DNA of 64,000 bases. Source: Zygaena filipendulae (Eukaryota; Arthropoda; Insecta; Lepidoptera; Zygaenidae). The notes under the pieces were generated by a model. It did no database searches. It was not told the origin of the DNA and saw only the letters and a program-made list of their open reading frames with translations. The DNA lies in assembly GCA_907165275.2 (NCBI GenBank), contig OU015654.1, positions 12,603,501 to 12,667,500 on the forward strand. The letters are read 5' to 3'. This document shows, one piece after another, positions 32,721 to 44,421 of this stretch. The position numbers were made by a program, and so were the translations under genes. Numbering within the stretch: position 1 is the first letter of the stretch; every line of letters begins with the position of its first letter.

Positions 32721-32848
32721 GTATTGTGATTCCTGAGCTTTCATTAAACGTTTAATTGGTAGCGAGCGATTGTGCGATACATTTTACAGTTTCCAGCGAG
32801 TTCCGTTTAGATTGTGTAAAAGTTTCCCTTTTCACTAATTTGCACGTA

Positions 32849-33073
32849 CAGTGGGCCACATAGGCAAGTATACCACTTTTTAAAATTTATGTTGTTTTTA
32901 AAACATCTGTATGATGTTATAAGTTGCCGCTTTTGCAGGTCCAAGCTCTAAATTCCAATACAAGCGAAAAACGAATATTGGAGCTGCAAAAACGGCAACT
33001 TATAACGTCATAAAGACGTTTTACAAACAGTATAAATTTTACAAGGTGGTATACTTGTCTATGTGGCCCACTG
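32849..33073. mobile_element. Hairpin MITE with TA target duplication
   Basis: Starts CAGTGGGCCACATAGGCAAG and ends with its near-perfect inverse, flanked by TA on both sides (32847-32848, 33074-33075). The middle is also inverted (ATAAGTTGCCG...CGGCAACTTAT), so most of the 225 bp folds into one long stem. The CAGT ends and TA duplication point to the Tc1/mariner superfamily. Confidence 0.8.
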
Positions 33074-33147
33074 TACCTACCAAAACTATTGAGATAAATT
33101 TTTGAATAATATTGTATAGGTAGGTAAGTTTAAACTATTGTTAACAA

Positions 33148-33278
33148 TCCGTAATATTATAAATGCGATCATCATGAATTTTTGCATGCACGTTGTCAGG
33201 GGTAGAGAAATGGACATAATGGTATCTACTTTTATCCCGGAATTCCCGCGTGAACTCCGAAATCCGGGGAACAGCTAG
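33148..33278 (+). mobile_element. Lep1-like Helitron, internally deleted
   Basis: TCCGTAATATTATAAATGCG joins directly to ATCATCATGAATTTTTGCAT; it ends GGGGAACAGCTAG. Confidence 0.65.
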
Positions 33279-34380
33279 AAAGTTTATAATAGAAACAACA
33301 TTTTCCAGGAAGGAGCTGACGACGAATCATATTTGTTACGGATTAGGGAGAGAGTGAATTTATGTTCATGTGTAGGAGTGTTTGTTTCATTACTAAGAGT
33401 AAATCCGATGTGTAATCCACTGATAAAATATAGCTCGCCCGGAACAAATCACATGACGCGTCTATACCCACAAATACCCAAATTAACCACAACACGACAA
33501 AGTGTTTATTTAAGCTGAACTTCCACTCCATTCCGATGTTTTTTTTTACAACTAAACATAGACATCCGTAAACCTAAGCATATGTAAACGAATTCAACTT
33601 CTATTTCAGCTCCCTGAGCCATTAACAATAATCCTTTTAAAAGTCTCTGAAAATATTTCCACTCGGGTCGGAATGGCACCTATATGCTCGCAACGGAAAG
33701 TTGATATTCCTTTATACATTTGTGGAGAATGTTTTTAAATTATGACGTCGTTTATAAAGACTTGAGGCCGACGTCGGCCGCCGAGTCGGTATTAAGGATT
33801 ATTAATCAATTTTTAATCCTAAGGCAAAGTACTGAAATAGTAAAATACATACACACTGCACAATGCACATACTTACATGTGCAAGTAAATTCTACTTCTC
33901 GGTCGTGTATAAAAAACAACTAAGTCCTACTTCCTTTGCCTGTTGTAATTTACATTAATCTTCTCAACAAACTGGCCAAAAGAAATATAATTTCAAAAAT
34001 CTACTGTTTATAACGATAAGTAGAAAAAAACGATATTAAATTCTTTGATAACTTACCTACTTAAATATTATTTTGCACAATGTATATATAAAAAAGGTTA
34101 TTAATATATCTAAGTGTATTTTTTAATAACAATTTTTTGTTCAGTTTTTTTCTTTGATTTTATTATTTGCACGTCAACACGGCGACATTTTATTCTTTTA
34201 TTCTTACAATCGTATCCAACATATTTTAGGACCGTCATAATATTTTATGTAATAAATTAATGAATTTGAATTTTAAACGGTACGTTATTGTATCTAAATT
34301 ATTAAAAGACGATTTATCAAAGAACAAGCAACGAGGTGTAGAATTAAGTTTCCTTTAGGGCGGTGGAAATTACAATCGGC
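33279..34380. other. Unannotated stretch
   Basis: No gene recognised. A perfect palindrome GGCCGACGTCGGCC sits at 33766-33779 in a small GC patch; the rest is AT-rich. Confidence 0.4.
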
Positions 34381-34690
34381 TACTTGACTAAATTTTTTTT
34401 AGTTCGTCACGTAGATTAGTAAAAAATATTGGACACGTATTTTTTCTTTTTTACGTAATCAAAAAATAACGGCGATACATTGAGTTGAAATTTCGCGTGA
34501 CGTCAAAACCCGGTGCAGTTTGTACGGAGCTTATACTGAATAATGGCGTCACGAGTCCCTCACCCTAAACTTTAATGCGCTTTATCTATGTTTATTTTCA
34601 TTTATTTGAAAAAGCAAACAATACGTGTCTATTATTTTTTTATTTTCTAACTGACGGACTAATTAGAATTTTGATTTTCATACCCTGGAA
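34381..34690 (+). mobile_element. MITE family A, copy 3
   Basis: TTTAGTTCGTCACGTAGATT, one TGACGTCA at 34498-34505 (the second is mutated to TGGCGTCA), CTCACCCTAAACTTTAATGC, CTAACTGACGGACTAATTAG. Confidence 0.7.
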
Positions 34691-34997
34691 AATACCCAAT
34701 TGATTTGAATAAAAATAAACGATCATCAGAAGCTCATATACCTTCAATGCCTTACCACGGCATAGTTCGCGTGTAAGTTTTAAAATATGTACTGTTTTGA
34801 CGTCGCGTCGCGTCGCGTGAGCTCTTTTACAATAATTAACAACTCATTCTGATGCCTCGACAAATTTTAATTTTAAAATAATAATTCACCCGGTATAATT
34901 TATACTGAAGTTACAACTTTGACATTTTGTTGGGTCGGTCCACGGTCGACTGATGGAATAACACTTATATATTGGTTTAAAATTTTGATTATATTTA

Positions 34998-35213
34998 CTA
35001 GCTGTGCCTCGCGGTTTCACCCGCGGTAACTTCGGAGTTCCCGCGGGAATTACGGGATAAAAAGTACCGTATCTCCTTCTCTATACCCCTGACAACGTCC
35101 ATGCCAAATTTCATCTAAATCCGTTCAGCCGTTTTTGCGTGATTGAGTAACAAACATCCAAACATCTAAACATCCAAACATCTACACTTTCAAATTTATA
35201 ATATTAAATAGGA
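34998..35213 (-). mobile_element. Lep1-like Helitron, complete
   Basis: CTAGCTGTGCCTCGCGGTTT, GTTCCCGCGGGAATTACGGG, ATCCGTTCAGCCGTTTTTGC, ACATCCAAACATCT repeats, TTTATAATATTAAATAGGA. Confidence 0.75.
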
Positions 35214-35900
35214 TTTACGTTGATCTGAAATACAATCGATTAACAGTGCCCCTAAGTTATCCTATAAGTCCTATAAGCTTCTCTATGGTATCGCGGTTTT
35301 TTTTTAAAAAGAGTAAAAAAAAAATCTTTTCACTCTGTGGCAACTTCAAATGTCAATACATATTTTTTTACCTTTCGGTGTAACTTGAGATTTTTAAAAA
35401 GCATAAATTGTGAAGCTATTAAGATCAATTTCCTAGCCCAAAAAGTTGTACTTAATTCTAAAAACTTAAACCTCAAACTTTGTCAAATATTTTCTTGTTT
35501 TCAACATGGGACGCTATTTTTATTTGCATAAACATAAAATTTAAGTTTAATAGAGCCCATTGTGGCGTATTTGCAGAAGAAAGATTTACTTAACTTTAAG
35601 TTTGCTGGTCTGCTTTTCCTCGTGTCAAGTTTCCAACCTGTCTCACTTAAGTACTTGATGCCTATGGAAATTTGAAACAACTAAGTAAATTATGAAATCG
35701 CAACTCCTCTAGGTTTAAGTGGATTAAATGAGAAAGGATTAAATTAGACATTTAATTAAGGGGCATAAGTTTCTTCCAAAACGAATTATAATGACGTATA
35801 CCTACTTATGTCTTAAAATACGGTATTGCTTAATACAGGCGATAGCGCTATTTTTGTACGATATTGCAAAATAAAACCGTTGAATCCTTATACTTACTAA
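35214..35900. other. Unannotated AT-rich stretch
   Basis: Nothing recognised. Confidence 0.3.
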
Positions 35901-36188
35901 TCCTTACTAATCCTACTAATATTATAAATATGAAAGTGTGGATGTTTGCTGAACGGATTTGGATGAAATTTGGCATGCGCGTTGTCAGGGGTACAGAGAA
36001 GGACATAGGGAAGGAATTCTCACGGGAATTTCGTAATTAACGCTGAAGAAACTACATTAAATTTTGCTCACTACCTATACGTTGTCAGGGTAGGTACAGA
36101 AAAAAATATAGGGTAGTAAGAACTTTCATTTCGGAACACCCGCGGAATTTCCGGTACTAACACAGGTGAAACCGCGGGGAATAGCTAG
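35901..36188 (+). mobile_element. Lep1-like Helitron, tandem body
   Basis: The 5' end is reiterated (TACTAATCC three times with small changes, 35891-35920). The 3' half appears twice (CACGGGAATTTCGTAATTAA, then CCGCGGAATTTCCGG) before the ATAGCTAG end at 36188. Confidence 0.65.
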
Positions 36189-36189
36189 T

Positions 36190-36713
36190 AATATTATAAA
36201 CGTGAAAGTTTGTATGTATGGATGTTTTACTCTTTCACGCAAAAATTACTGGATGAATTTTAATGAAACTTCACAATAATATAGCTATTACATCAGAATA
36301 ACACATAGGTAATGGGCATGTTGACTAATTTTTATTTTTTAGTCCGTCTTGTAGATTATTAAAAAATATTGGACACATATTTTTTTCTTTTTTTACGTAA
36401 TCAAAAAATAACGGCGATATATTGAGTTGAAATTTCGCGTGACGTCACTATTCTGACAGTTTGTATGGCGGTTTTAGCGGTTAGTGACGTCACGACCCCC
36501 TCACCCTAAACTTTAATGCGCTTTATCTCTGAATATTTTAATTTATTTAAAAAAGCAAAAAATACGTGTTTATTGTTTTTTTATTTTCTAACTGACGGAC
36601 TAATTATAATTTTGATTTTCAAAAGTAGTCCACATGCCTATTACTAATTTTTATCCCGGAATTCCTGCGAGATCTGCAAAGTTAACGCGGTTGAAACCGC
36701 GCGGAACAGCTAG
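36190..36713 (+). mobile_element. Helitron interrupted by MITE A
   Basis: Directly abuts the previous copy: AATATTATAAACGTGAAAG start, then GCTATTACATCAGAATAACA. The body resumes after the MITE with TTTTATCCCGGAATTCCTGC and ends GCGGAACAGCTAG. Confidence 0.65.
36310..36643 (+). mobile_element. MITE family A, copy 4 (both ends present)
   Basis: Ends TAATGGGCATGTTGACTA and TAGTCCACATGCCTATTA are imperfect inverted repeats. Internal GTCCGTC/GACGGAC arms; TGACGTCA at 36440-36447 and 36485-36492. No coding capacity. Confidence 0.75.
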
Positions 36714-37073
36714 TACCTATCACATATTAGTTTTTAGACTTCTGTAGATCCTGACGCTCATTCAAGTTGGGTCAAAGGTTAACCAATATTCTCATCTAAA
36801 TAATAGTAGAATCGAAATCTTGAAAAAAATTAACTGGCGCGATAAAAAAATTCGAGTTAAAAAGAACTAGGTATGTCACTCATAAACTCTGTAAATTCTA
36901 TAAACGAAAGAATTTTTGAAGTCGGTTAAGTTTTTGATTTTATAAATTGCAAACAGACAAACAAACCAAAAATTTTCTCTTTATTATATTAGTGTTCATG
37001 AAAGCATGAGTTATAAAACACATATAAAACAAATATGCCAATCCGAAATCTTTTTTACAAAATTTACAAATCT

Positions 37074-37218
37074 TTTACCTACTATTTTACAAATGCGAAT
37101 GTCAGTTTATTTGCTTGTTACGCTTTCATGCCGTAACTACTCAAACGACCATAAAATTTTGCATACATATCATCCCGGAATCACCGCGGGAACTACGAAA
37201 TCTGCGGGGATCTGCTAG
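37074..37218 (+). mobile_element. Lep1-like Helitron, shortened
   Basis: CTACTATTTTACAAATGCGA start, TTACGCTTTCATGCCGTAAC, ATCCCGGAATCACCGCGGGA, end GATCTGCTAG. Confidence 0.65.
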
Positions 37219-37770
37219 TACCTATTTAATAAGGAAAAGAAGATAATTTATTGTTATTATACCACATTCGTAAGTTTAACAATTACTTATGACGGTCGAA
37301 TCAACTTGAGAGCGAGCGATGAAAATATATTGTGCGTCGTGACTAATTTTATTTATGTAGAGACACCCTTAAGCAACCCCAAGCACATTCGTTACGACGA
37401 AGCAGTCGGACCAATAAAACCACTGAATCAAAGAGAAAAAGTGCTCGCAGTTCGTATAAATATTTTATTTCGAGAATAGTGTAATGTGTGGTCACCACAC
37501 TTGCGGTTATATTACAGCACTGTTTACAGGACCAATAAGAGCCACCTTTTTCAAGTGAAAATTATTTATTTACAGTCAATAATTATAACATGCAAGTAAG
37601 TATTACGTATATATTTTGTATATAGGCGATTAATAGTAATCGCCTATTAATTTAATCGTTAGTATTTATATGTACAAATATTTTGAAATATTGAGAAACA
37701 AATAAAGAAAAGATCCATGCACCTAAAATAGATTTAAAAAACCTTTATGTCCACAAATAAGTGTGATATA
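37219..37770. other. Unannotated stretch
   Basis: No gene. A short perfect inverted word ATAGGCGATTA/TAATCGCCTAT at 37621-37648 makes a hairpin. Confidence 0.35.
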
Positions 37771-38148
37771 CACACATCAAAAGTGTCTAGGGATCAAGTA
37801 CATTTTTTCAAGATTTTTAGCATGCCAAATCGCTGCGAATCTGTGATTCGTATCAATGGAAGGAACACAGAGTATTAATTTGTTTAGTCATTACAATATA
37901 AGTTTCAAAATCCCCTGTTTTTGCCTTTTTTTGCTATTTTATTGTCGACTTGGAATTGGTTCAATTTCTCACAACTTACAAAAAATGAAATTTTTCTTAA
38001 TTTATTTAAAATGTGGGGATGAGTTGTTATTTTAGATATGGGAAATAAGGTAGGCGGCCAGTCCAGAAGATTAAATTAGATTTAAATTAATTGAGTTTCG
38101 TTTTATAGCAAAAAATGTTCTTGATCCCTAGACACTTTTGATGTGTGT
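37771..38148. mobile_element. MITE family E with long terminal inverted repeats, TA target
   Basis: Left end CACACATCAAAAGTGTCTAG plus GGATCAAG, inverted at the right end; about 38 bp with one clear mismatch. TA lies on both sides (37769-37770, 38149-38150). 378 bp, no coding frame. Tc1/mariner-like by target site. Confidence 0.8.
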
Positions 38149-39119
38149 ATTTTGTACGTGTGCGGTATTAAGAAATGTTTCTGGAGTTATGCATCGATAA
38201 ATATTGTCCCTACTAAAGATATTAACATGTTCACCCTACATTGGGAACTTTTACTAATATGTACTAGTCAAATGGACTCTTGGGGATGTGTTCTTGCCAC
38301 AAACAACTTAAATATATAAGGGATAGGGTATAAAATTAAAATGCAGCCGATCCGTTGCCACAGACGGCACTCATGCATATGGAAATCGGGACTTAGGTCA
38401 TGGAATAAATACTTACTTCTGATAGTTTTATTTGCTCCAGCATTTCGGTTTGGGATGAATCCACTTGGGATTTTCCGTTAAAAATATATCCGTTGGTACC
38501 TACTCTTTTTACATTTAGTTATTGATACGTATCGCCTCGCTTCCTTACACACGATACACCTACCTAAGTTGTGTGTAAAAACTTTTTGATCGTAAGTTGT
38601 TTATCTTGCACTGGGGATTTTTTTTTTATGGATCACAAAAACAGAACAGCCGGCTTACTCTTGACGCAATCGAGTAATACATACTCTCGACGCAATCAAG
38701 TTAGGATCAAATCGAACTCGAATCGAAATGAGATCGAAACGGAATCAAATTTTGCTACTTTTGGAGCTTTGAGATCGCGTCTCTATCGTATTTATATGTC
38801 AAATTTCTCGATTTCGTTATTATGTCAACGAAAACAATCAATTTTAATAACTTGTCGGACGTCATTCTTAGACATTAAAAAGAAGAAGAATAGTTTATTT
38901 ATAAAGTCAAATCAAAATTTTATTAAAGAGGTATCGAGAAGATACCTATGTGGCTATTATTTTTTGTAAAATTTTTGATGATATAATTATTAAAACTAAG
39001 ATGAGCGCTTCCTCGCCAACCACCTATTTATAGGTTGGCGAAATATATTTTTAAAAGTCATATTGTATATGTCTTATTGTATAAATCTATATACTATAAT
39101 AAAAGAGTAGAACCCGCGA
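38149..39119. other. Unannotated stretch
   Basis: Holds a 132-codon plus-strand frame (38571-38969) rich in Ser/Asn/Arg with near-repeated CGACGCAATC(A/G)AGT words. No motif, probably chance. Confidence 0.35.
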
Positions 39120-39404
39120 TTCTGTACACTGAATATTTTTACTTAAAATTGGGAGGGGTGATAAAAGAAGAGTAACCAAGCCCAAAGAAAAGTTTTTAAA
39201 ATTCTTTTCTGTTTGTCTGTATGTCTGTCTGTCTGTTCGCGATAATCTCCGCATCTACTGAACCGACCGTCATGCGGTTTTCACAGGTAGATTAAGCTTA
39301 GTCTGGAGCTACATATGGGCTTTGTTTCATTCAAATCGGATGTCGGGAAAAAAAGTTCTTGTATAAAAACCTTTCATGCGGGTGAAACCGCGGGGCACAG
39401 CTAG
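39120..39404 (+). mobile_element. Helitron, second subfamily
   Basis: CTGTCTGTCTGTTCGCGATA, GAACCGACCGTCATGCGGTT, CACAGGTAGATTAAGCTTAG, end CCGCGGGGCACAGCTAG. Confidence 0.65.
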
Positions 39405-39459
39405 TAAAAAATAAATGAGAATATAGGTATGCACATTATACCTACTTTGTATCCCTACT

Positions 39460-39664
39460 ATCCCTACTAATATTATAAATGCGAAAGTAACTCTGACTGT
39501 CTGTCTGTCTGTTACGCTTTCACGCCTAGACGGCTCAACCGATCATTATGAAATTTTGCAAATACGTTATCAGGGGTACAGAGAAGGACAAATGGTACTT
39601 TTTGTTCTGGAATTCCCGCGGGATCTCCGAAATTAACGCGGGTGAAACCGCGAGGAATAGCTAG
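39460..39664 (+). mobile_element. Lep1-like Helitron, complete
   Basis: TCCCTACTAATATTATAAAT to GCGAGGAATAGCTAG with all family blocks; one of the best-preserved copies. Confidence 0.75.
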
Positions 39665-39689
39665 TTATTAATATATTATTTTCGGTAGG

Positions 39690-40070
39690 TACGTAAAACC
39701 GCCAGAAGCCCAGCCGTATCGGGAATAACAAATAAATAACGCATGTTCACATCACTTAAGGCTGAACACTCGGAGCAATAACGAAGCCAGAGACCGATAC
39801 AACAAGTCACGGCAGCCTTTTATTGCCGGTGGAATGATTTACCGTCCGACAACGCAACGCTTACACTCCGCCCCGAACAATACTCGTCCGCTCACCGATA
39901 AATAGAACACTAACTGAGCACCGCGCTCCGAGCGCCGATAATTAGTGACGCGTGTGCAAATTTAATAACTCTCGTGCGGTGAACGCGATGACGTTTCACG
40001 CTCGGCGAGACGACAGCGACACGATCACGACGTATCTACGATCGATTTGCGTCATCGTATTGGAGTATTG
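39690..40070 (-). promoter_or_regulatory. CpG-rich candidate promoter / first exon
   Basis: Unique sequence, richer in CG than its surroundings and free of repeats. The minus strand has an arthropod initiator-like TCAGTT at 39912-39917 with GGACG about 27 bases downstream, close to the DPE position (one base off the canonical spacing). GATAA words flank it. Downstream, ATG at 39744 opens MRYLFVIPDTAGLLAVL and reaches a weak phase-1 GTACCT donor. The phase would fit exon A, but the donor and hydrophobic segment are not convincing. Confidence 0.3.
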
Positions 40071-40356
40071 GAGTAATATGAGACGCTGTTGATGGATGAT
40101 ACTTTCTACCAAAAGTGCGATAAAACTAGATTTAGGTGTTTTATAATACCTAATGAAGTTTTTTTAGTAAAAAAATTGTTAAAGATTTAAATTTGAGATT
40201 ATGTTTTTATAAATAAATAACAATAATGCTTCGACATTATCACACGGTGTCACCAGAACCCAAACTAAGCCCAGACACATACAGGTCCGTGGTATCAGAC
40301 ATCAGATTTAATGCTAATATACTGTTATTCTCTGTAAATTCATACTTATCATAATT

Positions 40357-40591
40357 GGACATAGATAAGCAATAGTGTGTTAACCCACACTGGAGAAATT
40401 TTGAGTAAATCGTGTTTTAAAAGTATAGCGTCATTTTGTGTCAACATTTTTTATGTTAAATATTTAGTTATATATTTAAGCAATGTAATAAGGTAAACAC
40501 ATAATTAAAAAACGTTCCCTAACTCTCAATAAATCGTTCTGAATCAATAACTTAAGTTTGTGGGTTAACATGTTATTGCTTATCTGCGTCC
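40357..40591. mobile_element. MITE family B, copy 2 (AATT target duplication)
   Basis: GGACATAGATAAGCAATAGT to TATTGCTTATCTGCGTCC, AATT on both sides (40353-40356, 40592-40595). About 95% like the copies at 6233 and 49131 by eye. Confidence 0.8.
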
Positions 40592-41939
40592 AATTATATT
40601 ATAATAGGCTCACACATGAGATCATTACACATTAATCCCCTGATGCACGATAATCGAGTAACACATACTTGCAACACCTGTTTGTGTTACTTTGTATAAT
40701 GTATACATTGTTAATGAAACTTTTCTGAAAACACATGTATATTTCAAACTCATACATTCGTAGATACAGAGCGTAAAGCGTACGGTGTGCGGCGTCACGA
40801 TCTTTTTGAAGTGAAAACTTCTGTAGCACCGTTGTGACTTGAAAATTCCATGAAACGAAAAAGCGACTCTAAAACGAGACAAGTATAATCATATATATAA
40901 ATAAGTTTTCACTTCAGCCATGTGCTTTAAGAACATTTCTTTTTTTGGAAGCGATGTCGTATCGTGCGATGTAATTACGATCGACCTTTCCCGCATCGTA
41001 TTTGCTTACCGCGGCCGCTCGTCAATCACGTTCCCAATGCTGACTGCGCGTTTCAACTTAAAGCTCACATTACACTGTTGACCCGAGAATTTTTATTAAA
41101 AGCAAAACGACAAACTCAACCTTGCCTAGCTATAGTATACTTAATATAAGAAAAATAAAAGAAAATACCAAGATCAAACCGTCGATAAGTTTTTTTGATT
41201 GTGGACGTAAATTTCTGATAAACATAACCGCTGTGTCAGCAGATGAGTATAGGGATTATTTCGAGCACCTATGAATATGAAGAAATAGATGTGACTTATG
41301 GTTTATCTCAAGGCTCTTTAGACCTCAGTAGTTCGGGGTTAAGGTGACGAGTAATTTTACGGAAATATTCTTTTCAAAACACATCAAAGTTATATTTTTT
41401 GCCCCATTCCTTAGGGAAAGTTTTCATTTTCATCGATGCTTGCTATTTCATAGTTTCACTGCGACACAAAATTATACATTAAATTCTGAGAAAAAGTTTG
41501 ATCGTATTGTCGTTGTAATATGAACCACAAATACGTAGGTAGGATATTAATCTAATGCCGTTGAATAATAAACATAATGAACACGCGAAATCGCTTAACA
41601 TGCTTAGCTATACTGTTTTAATAGCATAGCTGGCAGTGTGCCTCAGGCCTCATTTGCGAGACAACTCAAATTAAGACTAACGATACGCCCTGCCTTAATG
41701 TGGCCAGTTTTAATTTTAATTTGAAAACAGATTCGCTTAACGACAACCGTGCCTCCAGATTTTCACCGTTAAAAGGGAAAAGGTTTTTTGCAAATAAAGA
41801 TATTTTAATACCATTAATTTTGCCGCAAAGCGGCGTTAGACGTTGCGCAACGAGGACGGATGTGGGGAGATGTGATGCTGACAAAAATAGTTACAAACAA
41901 CTGGATATGTGTATCTAATATAATTATGTGAACTTATCC
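40592..41939. other. Unannotated stretch
   Basis: Frames at 40625-40882 (minus) and 41666-41918 (both strands) show no motif. No repeat recognised. Confidence 0.4.
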
Positions 41940-42118
41940 TAATGTTCTATTATTATAAATGCGAATGTTTGTTTGTTAAGCTTTCACACCTTAACAATAC
42001 TCAACCGTTCATCATGATATTTTGCTATTTTGCGCACACATTGTCAGGAGTACAGAATGTCAGAATTCCCGCGGGAACTCCGGAATTGACTCTGATGAAA
42101 CCGCGGTGAATGGCTAGT
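41940..42118 (+). mobile_element. Lep1-like Helitron
   Basis: TCTATTATTATAAATGCGAA, CACACCTTAACAATACTCAA, TTCCCGCGGGAACTCCGG, end GGTGAATGGCTAG. Confidence 0.7.
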
Positions 42119-42214
42119 ATTATTATAAATGTAAAAATTGTTATATTGTATACTTTATTCAACATAGATAAACAAAGTTTTACAAAATGCTAAAATTAAA
42201 ATAAACAGCTAATT

Positions 42215-42290
42215 TATGCTCAAAGGCGGACTTATCCCGCGAGGGGATTTCTCCAGTCAACCTTTGAAAAAGCCAAAGGATCTGAGATCA
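42215..42290 (-). mobile_element. LINE 3' end, worn
   Basis: CAAAGGCGGACTTATCCCGC and CTCCAGTCAACCTTTGAAAA correspond to the LINE end at 52421 with a different middle. Confidence 0.45.
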
Positions 42291-43317
42291 ATATGGGCGG
42301 GCAATTTTTTGTGTGCGTGAGTTATAGTAGGTAAGCATATTGAAACTGCTTTGCAAGCGTATAGCACGCAATAATTAACACATATGAAAAAAAACGTTAT
42401 TTTGCGTTCTAATACTTACCTGAACTTAAAACATAGGCCATCAAGGCGGTTAAGGGTGTTGGAATTATTTATTTATTTATTTGTGTATTTATTTATTTGT
42501 GTATTCGGGAAGGCAAAAGGTTTTATCTCTATTACTTATACATTATGAAAACATTGTGTTGCAATTATATACAAAAAAAAAATCTCTCACATAACCAATT
42601 TAAATAAAGGGAAAGAGAATAAAGGAAAATTATATGGCCAGAAATCATGCAGGCGAAGCCGCAGGCAATTGCTAGTACCTATATAAATAACAATACAAAC
42701 AGTTTTTTGAATAGAAAGCGAAGATGAAAATCGGTGGCAGTTATTCGAAATAGGTATGTAAGAAGTAAATTGCAAAAGGTTTCTGACAAGCATTGCGAGG
42801 GCAATAATTTATATAGCGCACCTACATTTATTTCTTTCGCAAGCAAAGAAGCGGTTCACAAAGCCGATTTCCGATCCAGTCCACTACCTAATGAATAAGG
42901 CACTCAGCGGGGGAAAAAAAAACTAGGCAGCTAACACCAACAAAAGCTTGTTAGAGAATTTTCTGCGAGAAAATCTGTCGGTGTAATCTTAACAGATGGA
43001 ATGAAGTTTAGGTATTACTACGACTCACGAGTCACACTGTTCCCGGTTTTTTGAATATTGTGATTAAAAAATTATATTAAAGGAAACGAGTAGTAAACAA
43101 AACTAAGGTAGGTATGTAATAAATGCTCTATTGCTGAAAAGCAATTTGTTCCAATTTGCGTTATTTTTACATTTGGTCCTCATAAATCACCAATTATAGA
43201 TGGGCAATCAACCTTGGGTTTAAACCCGTTTTAAACCTGACCATTCAAGGGCTTTTATCGGGTTTAAACCCTAAGTGCCTAAGCAGGCAAGGTTTGATTA
43301 CCTATCTATATCAATAA
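42291..43317. other. Unannotated stretch
   Basis: (ATTT)n-rich patch at 42466-42510 with two TTTGTGTATT units. A 43200-43310 patch repeats GGGTTTAAACCC-type words (TTTAAACC three times). No gene. A juxtaposed AG|GTAAGT lies at 42420 on the minus strand. Confidence 0.4.
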
Positions 43318-43690
43318 CTAGCTGACCCCCGCGGTTTCACTCGCGGTAATTTCAGAGTACTCGCGAGAATTCCGGGATAAAAGTACCCTATGTCACTCAG
43401 GATCACTTTAGCTTCCCATAAGTGAAATAATTTTCAAAATCGGTTCAGTAGATCCAGATATTATAATGTCACTAACTCTGGAGTTCCCGCGGGAATCCCG
43501 GGATAAAAAGTACCCTATGTCACTTAGGATCACTGCAGCTTTTTAAATGTGAAAGAATTTTTAAAATCAGTTCAGTAGATCCAGAGATTACCCTCTACAA
43601 ACTCACCAACTCACGAACTCACTAATTCCGGAGTTCCCGCGGAAATTCTGGAGTAAAGAGTACCCTTTTGCTCTTTATAATAAATAAATA
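43318..43690 (-). mobile_element. Helitron with three tandem internal units
   Basis: CTAGCTGACCCCCGCGGTTT, then three successive blocks starting near 43347, 43476 and 43624, each with GAGTTCCCGCGGGAAT-type sequence and a GTACCC block. The first two also share GTCACT(C/T)AGGATCACT and TTCAGTAGATCCAGA. Confidence 0.7.
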
Positions 43691-44090
43691 AAATCAATAT
43701 TTTGTATAGTGAGGGTTAAATTACAAACACTGATCCATAAAACATAAAAAACAACAAAATATATGAAACTCGAATTTGCACTAATGCACTAAATAATTAA
43801 TTAATTCTTTGAACATGGAGTTAGATGTAGATATATTTTTTAAATTTATTATTTATTACAATTTCACTTACTATCACTAATTGCTCTAGTTTTATCATTA
43901 ACATAAGGATTGGCGAAGCGATGCTGAGTACCTATATAAAAAATTACGAGTTTTCCCACTGCTCTTGATCTCCTACTATCCTAGCAAAAGCGCTTATCGA
44001 TTTACAAAAGACTAATACGAAAGTTGGAACTGTTGCGCTGAATATCCGAGAAATGCCGAGCCAACCTGAAAACTCGGATCTCAAAGTATT

Positions 44091-44421
44091 TAATGGGCAT
44101 GTTGACTAATTTTTATTTTTTAGTCCGTCTTGTAGATTATTAAAAAATATTGGACACGTATTTTTTCTTTTTTTACGTAATCAAAAAATAACGGCGATAT
44201 ATTGAGTTGAAATTTCGCGTCACTATTCTGACAGTTTGTATGGCGATTTTGCGGTTAGTGACGTCACGACCTCCTCATCCTAAACTTTAATGCGCTTTAT
44301 CTCTGTATATTTTAATTTATTTAAAAAAAGCAAAAAATGCGTGTCTATTGTTTTTTATTTTCTAACTGACGGACTAATTAGAATTTTGATTTTCAATAGT
44401 ACCTAGTCAACATCCCTATTT
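44091..44421 (+). mobile_element. MITE family A, copy 5 (both ends present)
   Basis: TAATGGGCATGTTGACTAAT at the left and CTAGTCAACATCCCTATT at the right. A small deletion removed the first TGACGTCA; the second is at 44259-44266. Confidence 0.75.

Noticed and set aside
38571..38969. 132-codon plus-strand frame
   Set aside because: Low-complexity Ser/Asn/Arg-rich translation of a partly repetitive stretch; no family features.
43318..43690. CRISPR-like array (three regular repeats)
   Set aside because: Units are homologous throughout, belong to a Helitron, and the genome is eukaryotic.
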